Notes: a model not told the origin generated them from the letters alone. Shown: positions 45,217 to 56,423, counted from the first letter of the stretch. The stretch is DNA of 64,000 bases from Naumovozyma dairenensis CBS 421 (GCF_000227115.2 NC_016485.2:1-64000); one strand, 5' to 3'. A program made the numbers and translations.

Positions 45217-46004
45217 AAGTAATACAAAGACTTCTATACCTCAACTAACATTTTCTCTCTGTAACTCCTGTTCCTCTCCCCGATATGAGTTGCTACAGCA
45301 TGTAACTATATACTATTTTCATATGTAAATATTTAATAACAAACAATACTGCAAAAAATATATATTGTTTACGCGTTTGTTTTAGCTTACGTACGTTGAT
45401 AGCGATTTAAAAGACGCGGCTATCAAAGAAAAGAAGAAAGGGAAGAAAGTAAGCTGATCTAAGGCACAAGCAGTTAAGAGAATTCTGTGTGTATTTCTAG
45501 ATAGATTTTTCTATATAGTAAATAAAATAGATAATATAAAGTAAAGAAAGGAAGATATATTAGAAGAAAAGACGTCTAGTCTTTGCTTCTTTTTAAATGA
45601 AGAAATTTTCTCGAGGAGGGAATTGGGTGTTAGAAGAGCTGTAGTGCTTTCAGTGCGTCATCGTTGTTAGTGACTTCTCAAACGATTTGATTTGGACCGG
45701 GTCGAAATAGCGGGGAATTCGATCGGTACCAACAACGTAACCTTACGTACTTTCGGGGTTTCGCGTTTTGAACTTTTCCAATCTCCGCAAAAAAAGAAAA
45801 AAAGTGAAAAATTTCGAATCGACACGACACGATTTTATCATTACGTATGCAAATGTAAAGTTATATTTATAGTTCTTCGAAGACTAAGGGTCCAGAGATT
45901 TTCATTAGAATATAAATAATAAAGGCCGGTGATAGCCATAAAATACTAACAAAGCATACTTGAGGTAGAAATCGAATCATACCTCTCATTAACCACAAAA
46001 AAAA
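45217..46004. other. intergenic upstream of GDA1, contains repeat B
   Basis: 788 bases. Besides repeat B (45393-45738) it holds an A-rich GDA1 leader. No other feature. Confidence 0.5.
45393..45738. repeat. two-copy hairpin-bounded repeat, copy B
   Basis: Shares both ends with 4654-5076: ACGTTGATAGCG, the stem TTGATAGC / GCTATCAA and AAAGAAAAGA on the left; TTAGTG, TTGATTTGGAC, GGGTCGAA and TCGGTACCAACAACGT on the right. Loops and middle differ while the stems are kept. CTTACGTAC occurs on both sides (45386-45394 and 45742-45750) and could be a 9-bp target duplication. It lies 267 bases upstream of the GDA1 start. Confidence 0.55.
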
Positions 46005-47621
46005 ATGGCCGCTTTGATCAGAAACTACCGATTCCTCATCGGTGCTTTTGCAGCTGTGATGTTGATTCTATTATTGAGATCATCGTCTAGAGAAACTACT
46101 ATTGATATCGCTAGAAATGTAGCATCTTCAGCAACTAGACCCTCTGTTCCGCCGGAAGATACCAAGGAAACACAGTTCAAAACGTTACCAATATCTAATG
46201 AACCAGGTTACGTTACCGATTCCAAAACTGACTCCAAAAATCCAAAAGTAGCAGATGCCGTTAAATTAACCTCTTCTTCTTCAGCCTCCTCCTCCTCCTC
46301 TTCTTCTTCAGGTTCCAAATGTACCAAAGATCACTCTTTCGTGATAATGATTGATGCCGGTTCCACTGGTTCTCGTATTCATGTTTATGAATTTGATACA
46401 TGTACTCAACCACCAACTTTGATCAACGAAACTTTTGAAATGCTAAAACCAGGTTTATCATCATTTGATACAGATGCTGAAGGTGCTGCCAAGTCCTTAG
46501 ATCCATTATTGGAAAAAGCTTTGGAAGCTGTTCCACAAGATAAACGTTCTTGTACTCCAGTTGCTGTTAAGGCTACTGCTGGTTTAAGATTGTTAGGTGA
46601 GGCGAAATCTTCTAAGATTTTACAAGCTGTTAGATCACATTTAGAAAACGATTATCCATTCCCTGTGGTGGAAGGTTCTGCTGGTATAGAAATTATGAGT
46701 GGTGATGATGAAGGTGTCTATGCTTGGATTACTACTAATTATTTGTTAGGAAATATTGGTACAGGTTCTAAGATCCCAACTACTGCTGTTTTCGACTTGG
46801 GTGGTGGTTCTACTCAAATTGTCTTTGAACCAACTTTCCCCGGTGAAGAGAAGATGATCGATGGTGAACATAAGTATGATTTGAATTTTGGTGGATACGA
46901 TTATACTTTATACCAATTTTCTCATTTAGGTTATGGGTTAATGCAAGGAAGAAATAAGATAAACTCTATTCTTTTAGAATCAGCCCTTAAAAAGGGTAGT
47001 ATCGTCGAAGGGGATTTCAAATCTAAAAACAATAAAATATCTACTCCATGTTTACCACCAAACGTGAACGCCACTGATGTTGAGGTTAAATTAGGTGATT
47101 CAACTTATATCATTGATTTCATTGGTCCAAAGGTACCAGCTGGAGCTCAATGTAGATTCTTGGCTGATCATATTTTAAATAAGGACGCCAAATGTAGCAA
47201 CCCACCATGTTCATTCAATGGTGTACATCAACCCTCTTTAGTCCGTACTTTCAAAGAAACCAACGATCTATACATTTTCTCCTACTTTTATGACAGGACT
47301 CGTCCATTAGGTATGCCATTATCATTCACATTAAACGAATTGGTTGATTTGGCAAGATTGGTTTGTGACAGTCAACAAACTTGGAATAGTGTGCTAAGTG
47401 GTATTGATGGCTCTTTGGAAGAATTAGAAAAGGATCCATATTTCTGTTTAGACCTTTCATTCCAAGTGTCATTATTACATACCGGTTATGATATACCACT
47501 ACATAGAGAACTAAAGACTGCCCAGACTATTGCTGGTAATGAGTTGGGATGGTGTTTAGGGGCATCTTTGCCATTATTAGAATCCGATAACTGGAAATGT
47601 AAAGTGAAGCAAATCAACTAA
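46005..47621 (+). CDS. GDA1: Golgi guanosine diphosphatase Gda1
   Basis: 538 residues against 518. Gda1 hydrolyses GDP to GMP in the Golgi lumen after mannosylation, letting GMP exchange for GDP-mannose. It is a type II membrane protein with a short cytosolic tail and a membrane helix at residues 9-25. A Ser-rich stem ([13 protein letters not shown]) precedes the apyrase domain. The four apyrase-conserved regions are visible: [41 protein letters not shown] and [16 protein letters not shown]. It supports the same mannosylation pathway as ANP1 and the mannosyltransferase at the right edge. Confidence 0.97.
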   Translation: MAALIRNYRFLIGAFAAVMLILLLRSSSRETTIDIARNVASSATRPSVPPEDTKETQFKTLPISNEPGYVTDSKTDSKNPKVADAVKLTSSSSASSSSSSSSGSKCTKDHSFVIMIDAGSTGSRIHVYEFDTCTQPPTLINETFEMLKPGLSSFDTDAEGAAKSLDPLLEKALEAVPQDKRSCTPVAVKATAGLRLLGEAKSSKILQAVRSHLENDYPFPVVEGSAGIEIMSGDDEGVYAWITTNYLLGNIGTGSKIPTTAVFDLGGGSTQIVFEPTFPGEEKMIDGEHKYDLNFGGYDYTLYQFSHLGYGLMQGRNKINSILLESALKKGSIVEGDFKSKNNKISTPCLPPNVNATDVEVKLGDSTYIIDFIGPKVPAGAQCRFLADHILNKDAKCSNPPCSFNGVHQPSLVRTFKETNDLYIFSYFYDRTRPLGMPLSFTLNELVDLARLVCDSQQTWNSVLSGIDGSLEELEKDPYFCLDLSFQVSLLHTGYDIPLHRELKTAQTIAGNELGWCLGASLPLLESDNWKCKVKQIN

Positions 47622-48127
47622 CGTTAAATAAGAAAAAGTGAAAAGAAAACGCGATGAGCGTATGACAGACCATTATCATTATAATATAAGTAAGTAAATA
47701 TAAATGTATTGTATACTAATCTTTAACGCAATTCAAACATATAGATTACAAAGGTAAAGTCTTTACTAGACTCTAATGTAAAGAAGAGTGGCTTCTGTAG
47801 GGCTCGAGGGGAAGCAAAAGAAAAGACAAAAGACAAAACCGGAGTTCGCAGTTGAAAAATTTTGGAAAATTATAAGGCCGCCCTGAATTTACATTTATAA
47901 GCTAAAAGGGGAATATAAAGTGTTGAGTAAGAAAAGAACACTGGTACGTAGTCCTTTTTTTCCCACTTTCTATTCGACTTTGTATTAGGAACTAAGTTGG
48001 TTGTGGTACACTACATAATACTATCTTAAACAGCTTATAGGAATACCTCTTGGAAACAGAACCCGTTAAGAGAAAGAAACGAGCCAACCAAAAAAAAAAC
48101 CGCATAAAAAAAGGAAGACAAGAAGTA
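47622..48127. promoter_or_regulatory. upstream region of the NAD kinase gene
   Basis: About 500 bases. AT-rich with TATAAG-type words near 47870 and 47895. The coding frame is open from 48050 but the first ATG is 48128. No specific site recognised. Confidence 0.4.
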
Positions 48128-49924
48128 ATGGCAATTACCTCCGATCTGAAAACTGGCACTTCGTTGCATTCAAAGGACAATCGAATCATGTCAAGCACGA
48201 ATCTACGTCGAAATGATAGTGAAGCAACCACCGCTGTAGGATCATCAGATCAACTATTGGCCACGTCCCAAATGCATCATTATGGAAGAAATGAAGACGA
48301 GAGTGGATATAATTCTGTAGGACATGACGACAGGCGATGTGTAACCAAAATATTAAAACCAGATGGACGCGAAATTATTTTGAAGGGTAATCTACACTCC
48401 AGAGATGACAGTGATGATGTCTCAGAGCTTACCAGTTCCAAACAAGATGAATTAGAAACCACACGAGAAATTATTAGAACCATATCTAATAATCGGAAGA
48501 AACAAACTGAAGAAGACGCATTACAGGATAATGAAGGTGATGAAAAGTATACTATGAAGCATAGATCGAGCAGTAGTGCTAAAAGTAAACAGCATTTAGA
48601 GTTTGTTTCTACTGCATATGGTGTAAGGTTATTGAGTAAAAATTTAACCAAAACAAAAGTTTCCTTAAATGTGGAAAATTTGATTTTAGTAACAAAAATC
48701 TCGGATGTTTCTTTGATTTATTTGACAAGAGAACTAGTAGAGTGGTTGTTAATTACTTTTCCTAACTTAGTAGTTTACGTGGAAGACGATTTCAAAAAAT
48801 CCAGTCAATTTGCGGCAAAGGAAATTTGTCATGATACTAATTGCACAGAAGCAAGGATCAAATATTGGAACTCTGAACTTGTCAAGAAAAACAATGATTT
48901 ATTCGACCTATGTATTACATTAGGTGGTGATGGGACTGTTCTTTTCGTTTCATCGCTTTTCCAAAAATCAGTCCCTCCAACGGTTTCATTTTCCTTAGGA
49001 TCATTAGGATTTTTAACCAATTTTAATTTCGAATATTTTAAGCAGGACTTAAGAAAAATTTTAGAAAGAAAGATTAAGATTAATTTAAGAATGAGATTGG
49101 AATGTAAAATATACCATAGACATAAGCCAAAATATGATCATAAAACTGGTAAGAAGATTTGTATTATGGAATTAATGTCCACGCATCACGTACTAAATGA
49201 AGTAATCATTGATAGAGGTACAAGTCCATTCATTTCGATGTTGGAATTGTTCGGTGATGGTTCATTGATGACTGTTGCGCAAGCAGATGGGTTAATTGTT
49301 GCCACCCCCACTGGATCCACCGCATATTCTTTAAGTGCTGGAGGTGCCTTGATGTACCCAAGTATCAATGCTATTTCAGTAACTCCAGTTTGTCCTCATA
49401 CCTTAAGTTTTAGACCAATCGTTTTGCCTGAGAATATGAACTTAAAAGTTAAAGTCTCATTAAAGTCGAGGGGGACCGCTTGGGCATCGTTTGATGGTAA
49501 AGGAAGGTTTGAGTTACAAAAGGGTGATTATGTTACTATATCTGCAAGTCCGTACGCCTTCCCTACAGTGGAATCATCTCCTAATGAGTTTTTCGATGGT
49601 ATTAATAGAACATTGAATTGGAACGTCAGAGATCAACAAAAATCATTCACACATATGCTCTCTCTTAAAAATAGGAAAAAATTGGCTACTGAACATAAGG
49701 ACGCTAACATATTGGATACTGATGAGGAAGATATAATAGAAAAGAGAATCGACAATACTACGTTTTTAAAAACGTTTAGTAGTAGTAGTGACGACGATGA
49801 AGACGATAGTATAGTTGAAAATGAGATCGAGAACTACAGCGGTGCAATAACTGATGAAGTGGCAGACGATCTACATGCTTTTAATGGTGACGTGGATGAG
49901 GTGCGTCAATTAGAAACATACTAA
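48128..49924 (+). CDS. YEF1: ATP-NAD(H) kinase, Yef1/Utr1 type
   Basis: 598 residues from ATG 48128. It phosphorylates NAD and NADH to NADP(H) in the cytosol. Seen: the NAD-kinase GGDGT motif at 266-270 (CITLGGDGTVLFVSSLF); FSLGSLGFLTNF; HVLNEVIIDRGTSPF; and ATPTGSTAYSLSAGGALMYP. An N-terminal extension of about 150 residues and an acidic tail (SSSDDDEDDSIVE) flank the catalytic core. Both extensions are longer than in S. cerevisiae Yef1 (495) or Utr1 (530). The position between GDA1 and UTR2 is that of YEL041W (YEF1). The window cannot show whether a second paralogue exists. Confidence 0.94.
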   Translation: MAITSDLKTGTSLHSKDNRIMSSTNLRRNDSEATTAVGSSDQLLATSQMHHYGRNEDESGYNSVGHDDRRCVTKILKPDGREIILKGNLHSRDDSDDVSELTSSKQDELETTREIIRTISNNRKKQTEEDALQDNEGDEKYTMKHRSSSSAKSKQHLEFVSTAYGVRLLSKNLTKTKVSLNVENLILVTKISDVSLIYLTRELVEWLLITFPNLVVYVEDDFKKSSQFAAKEICHDTNCTEARIKYWNSELVKKNNDLFDLCITLGGDGTVLFVSSLFQKSVPPTVSFSLGSLGFLTNFNFEYFKQDLRKILERKIKINLRMRLECKIYHRHKPKYDHKTGKKICIMELMSTHHVLNEVIIDRGTSPFISMLELFGDGSLMTVAQADGLIVATPTGSTAYSLSAGGALMYPSINAISVTPVCPHTLSFRPIVLPENMNLKVKVSLKSRGTAWASFDGKGRFELQKGDYVTISASPYAFPTVESSPNEFFDGINRTLNWNVRDQQKSFTHMLSLKNRKKLATEHKDANILDTDEEDIIEKRIDNTTFLKTFSSSSDDDEDDSIVENEIENYSGAITDEVADDLHAFNGDVDEVRQLETY

Positions 49925-50237
49925 TTGAAGTTTATTACTACATTAATACTAAAATACTATTGACATCATACAAGAATAAATAAAACATTAACGTCTTTAC
50001 TTAGAGAAAATATCCTATATATCTCTACCTATATACATTTAATCAAACGATAAGTGGTTACTTGATCAAAGTGCGCCACTTAACATGAAGTTACTGTTAT
50101 GAAAGTATGAATTCTTTCACTAATGAAAATCACGTCGATATTGGCTCTCATTTCCTCAGACCATGTGTCTAACATTTGGGAATTGATTTGCGTATATTTA
50201 CTCTAAATTGTACAGGCCATGTGCTCAATAAGAGCCT

Positions 50238-50658
50238 TACCCAGGTGTAACACATGTTGGACCAGTTTTTCGACCCATACAGAACCAATGTTGACTTGAG
50301 CGAGAAAAAGAGGTAACCCGGAGAGCATTATTTTACCCTTATCTCTAATCGTTTACCCTCCCGACAAACAAGAGAAAAAAAGATTCCTTACTTTGGTCGT
50401 GGGAGCGCCCAAACCTCCCGCCTTTTCGATTAAATGTCTATGTCTATGTAAATTATGTGTAGGGCTAACCTAAAAATAAGGTCTGAAGACGAAATTGATT
50501 TTTAATTCCTGTAACATTTAACAGGCCCTGGAAAACCAAAAACTTTACCCTAAATTTGAGTTTTTTCAAATTTTTCAAATTTTTTACTTTTTTCTCGCTG
50601 ATGCAACAATGGTTCTCTATAATCCAAAAACTGGTCCAACATGTGTTACACCTGGGTA
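50238..50658. mobile_element. fold-back / MITE-like element with 33-bp perfect inverted ends
   Basis: Positions 50238-50270 (starting TACCCAGGTGTAACAC) are the exact reverse complement of 50626-50658. Pairing continues imperfectly inward for about 45 more bases on each side (AGAACCA, TGTTG and AGCGAGAAAAA blocks). The outermost bases are TA on both sides, so TA-flanked CCCAGG termini are possible, as in Tc1/mariner-type elements. No transposase frame lies inside the 421 bp. The alternative is a large regulatory hairpin in the UTR2 promoter. Confidence 0.6.
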
Positions 50659-50768
50659 TATTGTTTAAGCATGAGTTTCTCTGATACCACACGTAGAAGT
50701 AATTTTTAATTAGGATTTTCTTGACAGAAAGATGAAGTTCAACTTGTGGCTGAACACAAAACATGGGG

Positions 50769-50779
50769 TGTATGGGTGT
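50769..50779 (-). promoter_or_regulatory. candidate Rap1 site upstream of UTR2
   Basis: The plus strand TGTATGGGTGT is the reverse complement of the Rap1 consensus core ACACCCATACA. It lies about 400 bases before the UTR2 start. Single motif match, unproven. Confidence 0.35.
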
Positions 50780-51174
50780 ATTCCATATATTTGGACAGAT
50801 TTTCGGTTGGCGTTCGAGAAAAAATTACCCAAAGAGGAAATTGATGTGTCAAGCCTTTTTTCTTAGAGGATGACGAAGAAAAGACCGCACAAAATGGTTT
50901 AAACTGTCCTAATTAGTTGAGGTGCATAAATCGATTTCTTTTCCTTTTCGAGAATGGAAACATTCGAGCTCGAGAACTTTTACAGAATAAAATCACATAC
51001 AAATAATGGACAGATAGACTTCAACATATTGAGTTCTTGCTCTTAACTAAATTTGAAACGGTTCTTGTGGAAACATATCTTGCGTCAGGATTTAGTTTTT
51101 TTTTAGGAAGCTAAGAAAGAAAGCGACATTTAAGAGACATAAATCTTTTCATTTTTTCTACTGAAAGGAGAAAT

Positions 51175-52545
51175 ATGCGAGGATCATTATTTTATTTGCT
51201 AAGTTTAGCAACGCTAATTGTCAAAACTGGTGCTGTCACAACTTGTAATGCAACTAAATCATGTCCTGAAGACTTACCATGTTGTTCGCAAGGTGGTGAA
51301 TGTGGTAAGGGTAATTATTGTCTAGGTGATTGTAACCCATCCTTCTCCTTTGATATAGATTCATGTATGCCAGTACCAGTTTGTAAAGATAGTTCTACAA
51401 AATTTAATGGTTATTCTTCTAAGATGCTAAATGAATATACTTATTTGGGTAATGTCAGTAGTGCAGAATGGTTATATTCTGGTAACGTTATTGATTATGA
51501 TGATGAGGAAAGTTTAATTTTAGCAATGCCCAAAAATAGTGGTGGTTCGCTGTTAACATCTACAAGAGCCTTATGGTACGGTAAAGTCAGCGTAAGAATG
51601 AAAGCATCTCATTTAGCTGGTGTTATTACAGCTATGACATTATTTTCTGGCGTCCAAGATGAAATTGATTACGAATTTGTTGGTGCCGATATAGAAAAAG
51701 TTCAAACTAATTATTATTGGCAAGGTAGCCTGAATTGGACTAATAGTGCCAATATCACAGTAGATGATGTTTTTGATAACTATCATATATATGAAATTGA
51801 CTGGCACGAAGATCATATCACTTGGTCTGTCGATGGTGTAGTAGGGAGAACGCTATTTAAAAATGATACTTATAATTCGACGACAAAAGAATACCGTTTC
51901 CCTCAAACGCCTTCAAAAGTCCACTTATCTATCTGGCCAGGTGGGAATGCAACAAATGCACCAGGTACCATTGCATGGGCTGGTGGTGAAATCGATTGGG
52001 ATTCTACAGATATAACTGAAACAGGTTATTACTATGCTATTCTAAATGAAGTCAACGTGACTTGTTATGATCCACCATCAGGTACTAAGAAGAATGGTAC
52101 TAAGGCATATAAATATGTTGATACAGACGGTTTTTCAGAGAAAAGTGTTATGATCACAGATGATGAAGTCATGTTAGGATCTTATAACGGTACAGGTAAC
52201 GATCCGATGTTAACAACTTCAATAAGTGTGTCTTCTAGCAGCTCATCTTCATCCTCTTCATCCTCCTCCTCTAGTTCTTCGAGCAAAACTTCATCGCACT
52301 CTTCTTCTAAATCCAGCACATCCTCATCCAGGACTACATCATCGTCATCATCATCCACTCCTAGAAGTTCTTCACAATCGTCAGCTTCTTCAGTAACATC
52401 AACAGGGAATAGAGCTGCCACTGACATAGCTAGTCAAAGTAATTCTTCTTCATCAAGCGCCACCAGCTCACAAAATAATGCTTCCGTGATTAATGTAACG
52501 AACTTATTGACAATTTTCAGTGTGATCGTAGGTTATTTAATTTAA
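51175..52545 (+). CDS. UTR2: Utr2/Crh2 chitin-glucan crosslinking transglycosylase
   Basis: 456 residues against 467. Utr2 (Crh2) is a GPI-anchored GH16 enzyme that transfers chitin chains onto beta-glucan in the cell wall. Seen: a signal peptide at 1-20; a Cys-rich CBM18 chitin-binding module at about 24-60; the GH16 domain with catalytic motif DEIDYE at 162-167; and WSVDG and PSKVHLSIWPGG runs. A long Ser/Thr-rich stalk at about 345-435 precedes a hydrophobic C-terminus (LLTIFSVIVGYLI) that fits a GPI-anchor signal. Several N-glycosylation sequons are present. Confidence 0.97.
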   Translation: MRGSLFYLLSLATLIVKTGAVTTCNATKSCPEDLPCCSQGGECGKGNYCLGDCNPSFSFDIDSCMPVPVCKDSSTKFNGYSSKMLNEYTYLGNVSSAEWLYSGNVIDYDDEESLILAMPKNSGGSLLTSTRALWYGKVSVRMKASHLAGVITAMTLFSGVQDEIDYEFVGADIEKVQTNYYWQGSLNWTNSANITVDDVFDNYHIYEIDWHEDHITWSVDGVVGRTLFKNDTYNSTTKEYRFPQTPSKVHLSIWPGGNATNAPGTIAWAGGEIDWDSTDITETGYYYAILNEVNVTCYDPPSGTKKNGTKAYKYVDTDGFSEKSVMITDDEVMLGSYNGTGNDPMLTTSISVSSSSSSSSSSSSSSSSSSKTSSHSSSKSSTSSSRTTSSSSSSTPRSSSQSSASSVTSTGNRAATDIASQSNSSSSSATSSQNNASVINVTNLLTIFSVIVGYLI

Positions 52546-52915
52546 TTGGACCTGACTTTACTTGAACTCTGTACATTAATATAATATTATGATAATTTCA
52601 ATAAATATAAAAAAAGCTTTAAGAATGCAGTATATATTTAAGAATGCAATATATATTCTTTTCAGCTTAAATATATGTACAAAAACAAAATACATAATTT
52701 GAAAGATACTTTTTTAAATAATTGAAACAGAACATCTAATTTCAACATCTTTTAATGACGTAGTAGTTGTCCGGGAAGTTTTCTGACAGGATACGAAATA
52801 TTAACAGGAGGATTGCGGTGCTCTACTTTTTTTTCAACAAGCTATAACCCATTATCGTTATTTTACGTGACTATAAACTTGTAGGAAAGCGAAGATGAAA
52901 GTGAATAAAAACCGA
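52546..52915. other. intergenic between UTR2 and CYC7
   Basis: Convergent 3' ends. Short near-repeats around 52620-52660 (AAGAATGCA...TATATAT twice). No gene. Confidence 0.4.
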
Positions 52916-53263
52916 TTATTCAGTTGCTTTTTTCAAGTATGTAATCAAATCATTTCTATCCTTATCTTTCTTTAACCCACCGAAAGCCATTTTTGTACCT
53001 GGAATATATTTCTTCGGATTTGTTAAGTATTCAGACATATTATTTTCATCCCATTTAACGTTTTTCTTAATATTAGCATCTGTATAGGAATATCCAGGGG
53101 CTTGACCGGAAGTACGACCAAATATACCATGTAGATTAGGACCCACTTTATTTGGTCCACCTTCTTCGACTGTATGACACTGTAAACATCTGGTCTTGAA
53201 AAGCGTAGCACCTTTCTTTTCTGAACCTGGTGTAAATCCGGTTGATTCTTTCTTTGGAGGCAT
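52916..53263 (-). CDS. CYC7: cytochrome c (Cyc7-type)
   Basis: 115 residues. Cytochrome c carries electrons from complex III to complex IV in the mitochondrial intermembrane space. The haem-attachment motif CLQCH is at residues 26-30 and the axial Met is Met92 in GTKMAFGG. Conserved [19 protein letters not shown] and the C-terminal [14 protein letters not shown] are present. The N-terminal extension before GSEKKG and the position next to UTR4 and UTR2 match CYC7 (YEL039C) rather than CYC1. Divergent from UTR4. Confidence 0.97.
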   Translation of the reverse strand: MPPKKESTGFTPGSEKKGATLFKTRCLQCHTVEEGGPNKVGPNLHGIFGRTSGQAPGYSYTDANIKKNVKWDENNMSEYLTNPKKYIPGTKMAFGGLKKDKDRNDLITYLKKATE

Positions 53264-53698
53264 ATTATTGTTATACTATTAGTTAGTTTGTTTTGGAGTT
53301 GAATGAAAATTTAAATTTAGATTTATAGTTGCCAGCGTTTAAATCTCTTTGATATTAGTCTTCTATATATTTATCGAAAGTATAGAGCCTATATATACAG
53401 TGATATGTTTTTATACTAAGATATGAATATAAAGGCCTCGTTCTCTAAAAACATCATACCCCTTGAATCTTACTAATTTCCAAACCTTAAGCTCCTTGAT
53501 CTTCATGTTCATCAGTTCATCTTCCATCTTCCCTTCTTTCTTCCTTTGTTTCGACAAGTTTATCAAAATGAGAAAAAATCGCGATGGGACATTTTTTTTC
53601 GATTTAATTGGTAGAAACAGTTCTTGATAGGGATGATGAACAAAAGAGGAAATAATGACTACTATTGTTATGTTAGATCAATCTACCAATCCTGTATT
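53264..53698. promoter_or_regulatory. divergent promoter CYC7 / UTR4
   Basis: About 435 bases. TATATATTTATC near 53364 and TATATATACAG near 53391 lie on the CYC7 side. No clear Hap1 or Hap2/3/4/5 site was identified by eye. Confidence 0.4.
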
Positions 53699-54394
53699 AT
53701 GACTTATCAAGTATATCTGTTAGACATTGAAGGGACTGTTTGTCCCATTGCATTCGTTAAAGATGTCCTTTTCCCATATTTTGCGTCACAAGTCCCACTT
53801 TTGACACATTCCAAGGATGGCAAGATCATTGAACTTTTATCACAATTTGGTATTGAAAATGATGATGAATTGACTAAGCATATCTTAGATCTAGTTAATC
53901 GTGATGTCAAGGATTCCATCCTGAAGAATTTACAAGGTCATGTTTGGGCTAAAGGATATGAAACTGGAGAGATTAAAGCACCAATTTATTCCGATGCTAT
54001 TCAATTTATTGAAAGATACGGGGATGTCTCTGGTTGTAAAGAAACAAAAATTTATATTTATTCAAGTGGATCCGTGAAAGCTCAAAAATTACTATTTGCC
54101 CATGTTGAAGGAGGAGATTCAAAAGAGGTCCTTGACTTGCAGCCTTACATTAATGGATACTTTGATATTAATACATCTGGGAAGAAAACTGAAATTCAAT
54201 CTTATGTAAATATTCTTAAGGATATAAATATGGTTGAAGCACCAGAGAAAGTATTGTTTTTAAGTGACAATCCATTAGAATTAGATGCAGCCAAAATTGC
54301 TGGTATATCTACTGGATTAGCACTTAGACCAGGTAATGTTCCAGTTCCAAATATGGATAAGTATAGTCAATATAGTGAATTCTCTTCTCTATGA
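53699..54394 (+). CDS. UTR4: enolase-phosphatase Utr4 (methionine salvage)
   Basis: 231 residues from ATG 53699; upstream in-frame ATGs at 53633 and 53636 would add 21-22 unconserved residues. Utr4 is a HAD-family bifunctional enzyme that enolises and dephosphorylates 2,3-diketo-5-methylthiopentyl-1-phosphate in the methionine salvage pathway. Seen: the HAD motif DIEGT at residues 9-13, where enolase-phosphatases have Glu between the acidic and Gly positions; VCPIAFVKDVLFPYF; the second motif IYIYSSGSVKAQKLLF; and the third motif VLFLSDNPLELDAAKIAGI. The size matches the 227 residues of S. cerevisiae. Confidence 0.96.
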   Translation: MTYQVYLLDIEGTVCPIAFVKDVLFPYFASQVPLLTHSKDGKIIELLSQFGIENDDELTKHILDLVNRDVKDSILKNLQGHVWAKGYETGEIKAPIYSDAIQFIERYGDVSGCKETKIYIYSSGSVKAQKLLFAHVEGGDSKEVLDLQPYINGYFDINTSGKKTEIQSYVNILKDINMVEAPEKVLFLSDNPLELDAAKIAGISTGLALRPGNVPVPNMDKYSQYSEFSSL

Positions 54395-54804
54395 TGTAAC
54401 CAGGGCATTCCCCATGACGAGCTGGACACTCTCCACATTTTACATAACTAATATAACTCTTATATTTACGGCATGTGGATTCTGTAGTGCAACTGTGATA
54501 GATTATAAACCATTCTCAATACTTAGGTTTGGGTTTGTTTTGCATGATTAATCACAAATAACATTCAGCATTCACAAAATTACATAAAAATAGTACAATA
54601 TAATTGAATTTCATTTACGTACATATAGTTTACATATATGAATTAAGGTACAACTTTTTCTTATTCCTTAACTAATGACTTGGGTTTTGAGGTAATTAAC
54701 TGAATTGAAACTTTTCACAATCGCTTGAAGATGCTAGGGGTTTGACCCTTGATTAGTCCAATAATTGGCGTTGTTGGCGTGGTCTTGCTTTAATCCCATA
54801 TCAA
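54395..54804. other. intergenic between UTR4 and RAD23
   Basis: Convergent 3' ends of UTR4 and RAD23. AT-rich, no gene seen. Confidence 0.4.
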
Positions 54805-56088
54805 TCAATCAGCATAATCACTGAATAACATATTGGCGGCGATTTCTTCATTTTTATCACATGCAAAATAAACTTGGATGACAAGAGAACGTTCAAATCC
54901 TAGTTCACATAAACGAGAGATTGCTTGTTCATCTTCAGGTGTTAATTGAATGGTTGGAGGTGCAGCAGAAGCTTCTCCCATAGTATCATTATCCCCCTCA
55001 TTGATTTCTCCTAAGTCCCCACCAATATCACCTAGTCCTTCTAAACTTTGTAAGTTATCACCGACAGCTTCTAATAACATGGAAATGAAAGTTTGTGGAT
55101 TGGACATTATTTGTTCACGAAGTTGAGGATATCTTGTACTCAAATTTTCCAATAATGATGATAATGATTCTGGGTCACCAGACACAGCTTGTCTTAACGA
55201 CAATAAATCTTGAATGGTTAAACCAATGGAACCTGGTGTTCCCTCACCGGTGGATCCACCGACAGCACTACCTGCACTTCCTGCATTTCCAGAACCTTGA
55301 GCCGCTTGTGCAAACAAATCATCTTCAGCAGGTGGTTCTTCCGCATGCGCATCATCTCCAGTGGCAGTAGCTGTTGCAGATCCCTCATTAGCGATATTTT
55401 GTGGTGAAGCTTGAGTCGGTTGTTGTTGTTGTTGTTGGTGCTGTTGTTGAAGATTTTCTGGAATACCCATCAATAAATATTCGACAGCTCTGTCTGGATT
55501 ATTAAAAGCTGCTCTCAATGCACGTTCAACTTCTTCTCTTTCGTACCCCATTTCCATGATTCTTTCGACAGTTTCGTTACGTTGTGTTCCTGTAACAAAG
55601 CCTGCTGATGATGGCGATAGTTCTGTAGCAGCAGTAGTGGTAGCAGGAGCACCAGCATCTGTTGCCGTATTAGCAGAAGCTGATGCAGTAGTATCGTTCC
55701 CAGTTTGTGGTGTCCCTTCTGGAGTCCCTGATGCCGCAGCAGTTTCGATGAGTCCTGGTGTAGCTGAGTTCGATGCAGTAGTAATTTCTGGGTTAGCACC
55801 TGGAGCTTGAGCTTGAGCTGCAGCTGCAGCTGGAGGTTCTGTCACTTTAGTCACGGTAGACTTCTTCTTCGAGATCATAAAAATGATTTGATCACCTTCC
55901 TTTAATTGACATTCTTCAACAGTTTGACCATCCTGTAGTACTTTCCCCGAGTAAATTATTTTGATTTGTGATTCTTCGCATGCTTTAGCTTGAGCTAATT
56001 GAGACTTGACATCTAAGATTGTATTCGATGGCTCTAAATCTAAAGGTATCTTCTCCTTCTTGAAATCCTTAAATATAACATTAACCAT
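54805..56088 (-). CDS. RAD23: Rad23 ubiquitin receptor / nucleotide-excision repair factor
   Basis: 427 residues against 398. Rad23 shuttles ubiquitinated proteins to the proteasome and binds Rad4 in damage recognition. Domains in order: ubiquitin-like domain at 1-75 ([20 protein letters not shown]); an Ala/Thr-rich linker; UBA1 at about 175-212 ([20 protein letters not shown]); a Gln-rich run (HQQQQQQ); the Rad4-binding domain at about 290-345 ([31 protein letters not shown]); and UBA2 at about 385-425 ([20 protein letters not shown]). Linker expansions explain the extra length. Confidence 0.97.
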   Translation of the reverse strand: MVNVIFKDFKKEKIPLDLEPSNTILDVKSQLAQAKACEESQIKIIYSGKVLQDGQTVEECQLKEGDQIIFMISKKKSTVTKVTEPPAAAAAQAQAPGANPEITTASNSATPGLIETAAASGTPEGTPQTGNDTTASASANTATDAGAPATTTAATELSPSSAGFVTGTQRNETVERIMEMGYEREEVERALRAAFNNPDRAVEYLLMGIPENLQQQHQQQQQQPTQASPQNIANEGSATATATGDDAHAEEPPAEDDLFAQAAQGSGNAGSAGSAVGGSTGEGTPGSIGLTIQDLLSLRQAVSGDPESLSSLLENLSTRYPQLREQIMSNPQTFISMLLEAVGDNLQSLEGLGDIGGDLGEINEGDNDTMGEASAAPPTIQLTPEDEQAISRLCELGFERSLVIQVYFACDKNEEIAANMLFSDYAD

Positions 56089-56413
56089 TATGCTGGGATT
56101 GGTATTATATTATGATATGTTATCTGGTTATTGTATTATTGTTACAAATAAAGAAAAAATAAGTGTTATTAATATTGCTTTTCTTCACTGTGCTTCAATC
56201 TCTTAAGGAATGTGTGAGCAATAATATATCAGAATATAGAATAAAAGCGTAAAGCACTTGTGTATGTATAATTTCAATTGAGATTTGACGACTTGCCTCC
56301 TCTTTTTATTGAAGCTTTTGTTTCCGTTTTTGTTTCTGTTCCTGTTTGTGTATTCCCTCTTATTTTGATCTAAACCATCCCATGTCAAAATAAAATGTTC
56401 TACAAATGCGAAG

Positions 56414-56423
56414 TTTCGCCACA
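56414..56423 (-). promoter_or_regulatory. PACE-like proteasome element upstream of RAD23
   Basis: The minus strand reads TGTGGCGAAA, one or two bases from the Rpn4-binding PACE consensus GGTGGCAAA and its GGTGGCGAAA variant. It lies about 325 bases before the RAD23 start. S. cerevisiae RAD23 is a known Rpn4 target, which makes this plausible. Confidence 0.4.

Larger units (their letters stand above)
49925..51174. other. intergenic upstream of UTR2
   Basis: 1.25 kb, long for this gene-dense block. It holds the fold-back element 50238-50658, a candidate Rap1 site and an AT-rich leader. No gene. Confidence 0.5.

Noticed and set aside
52182..52427. Acidic open frame antisense to UTR2
   Set aside because: Complement of the Ser-rich stalk codons; no independent evidence.
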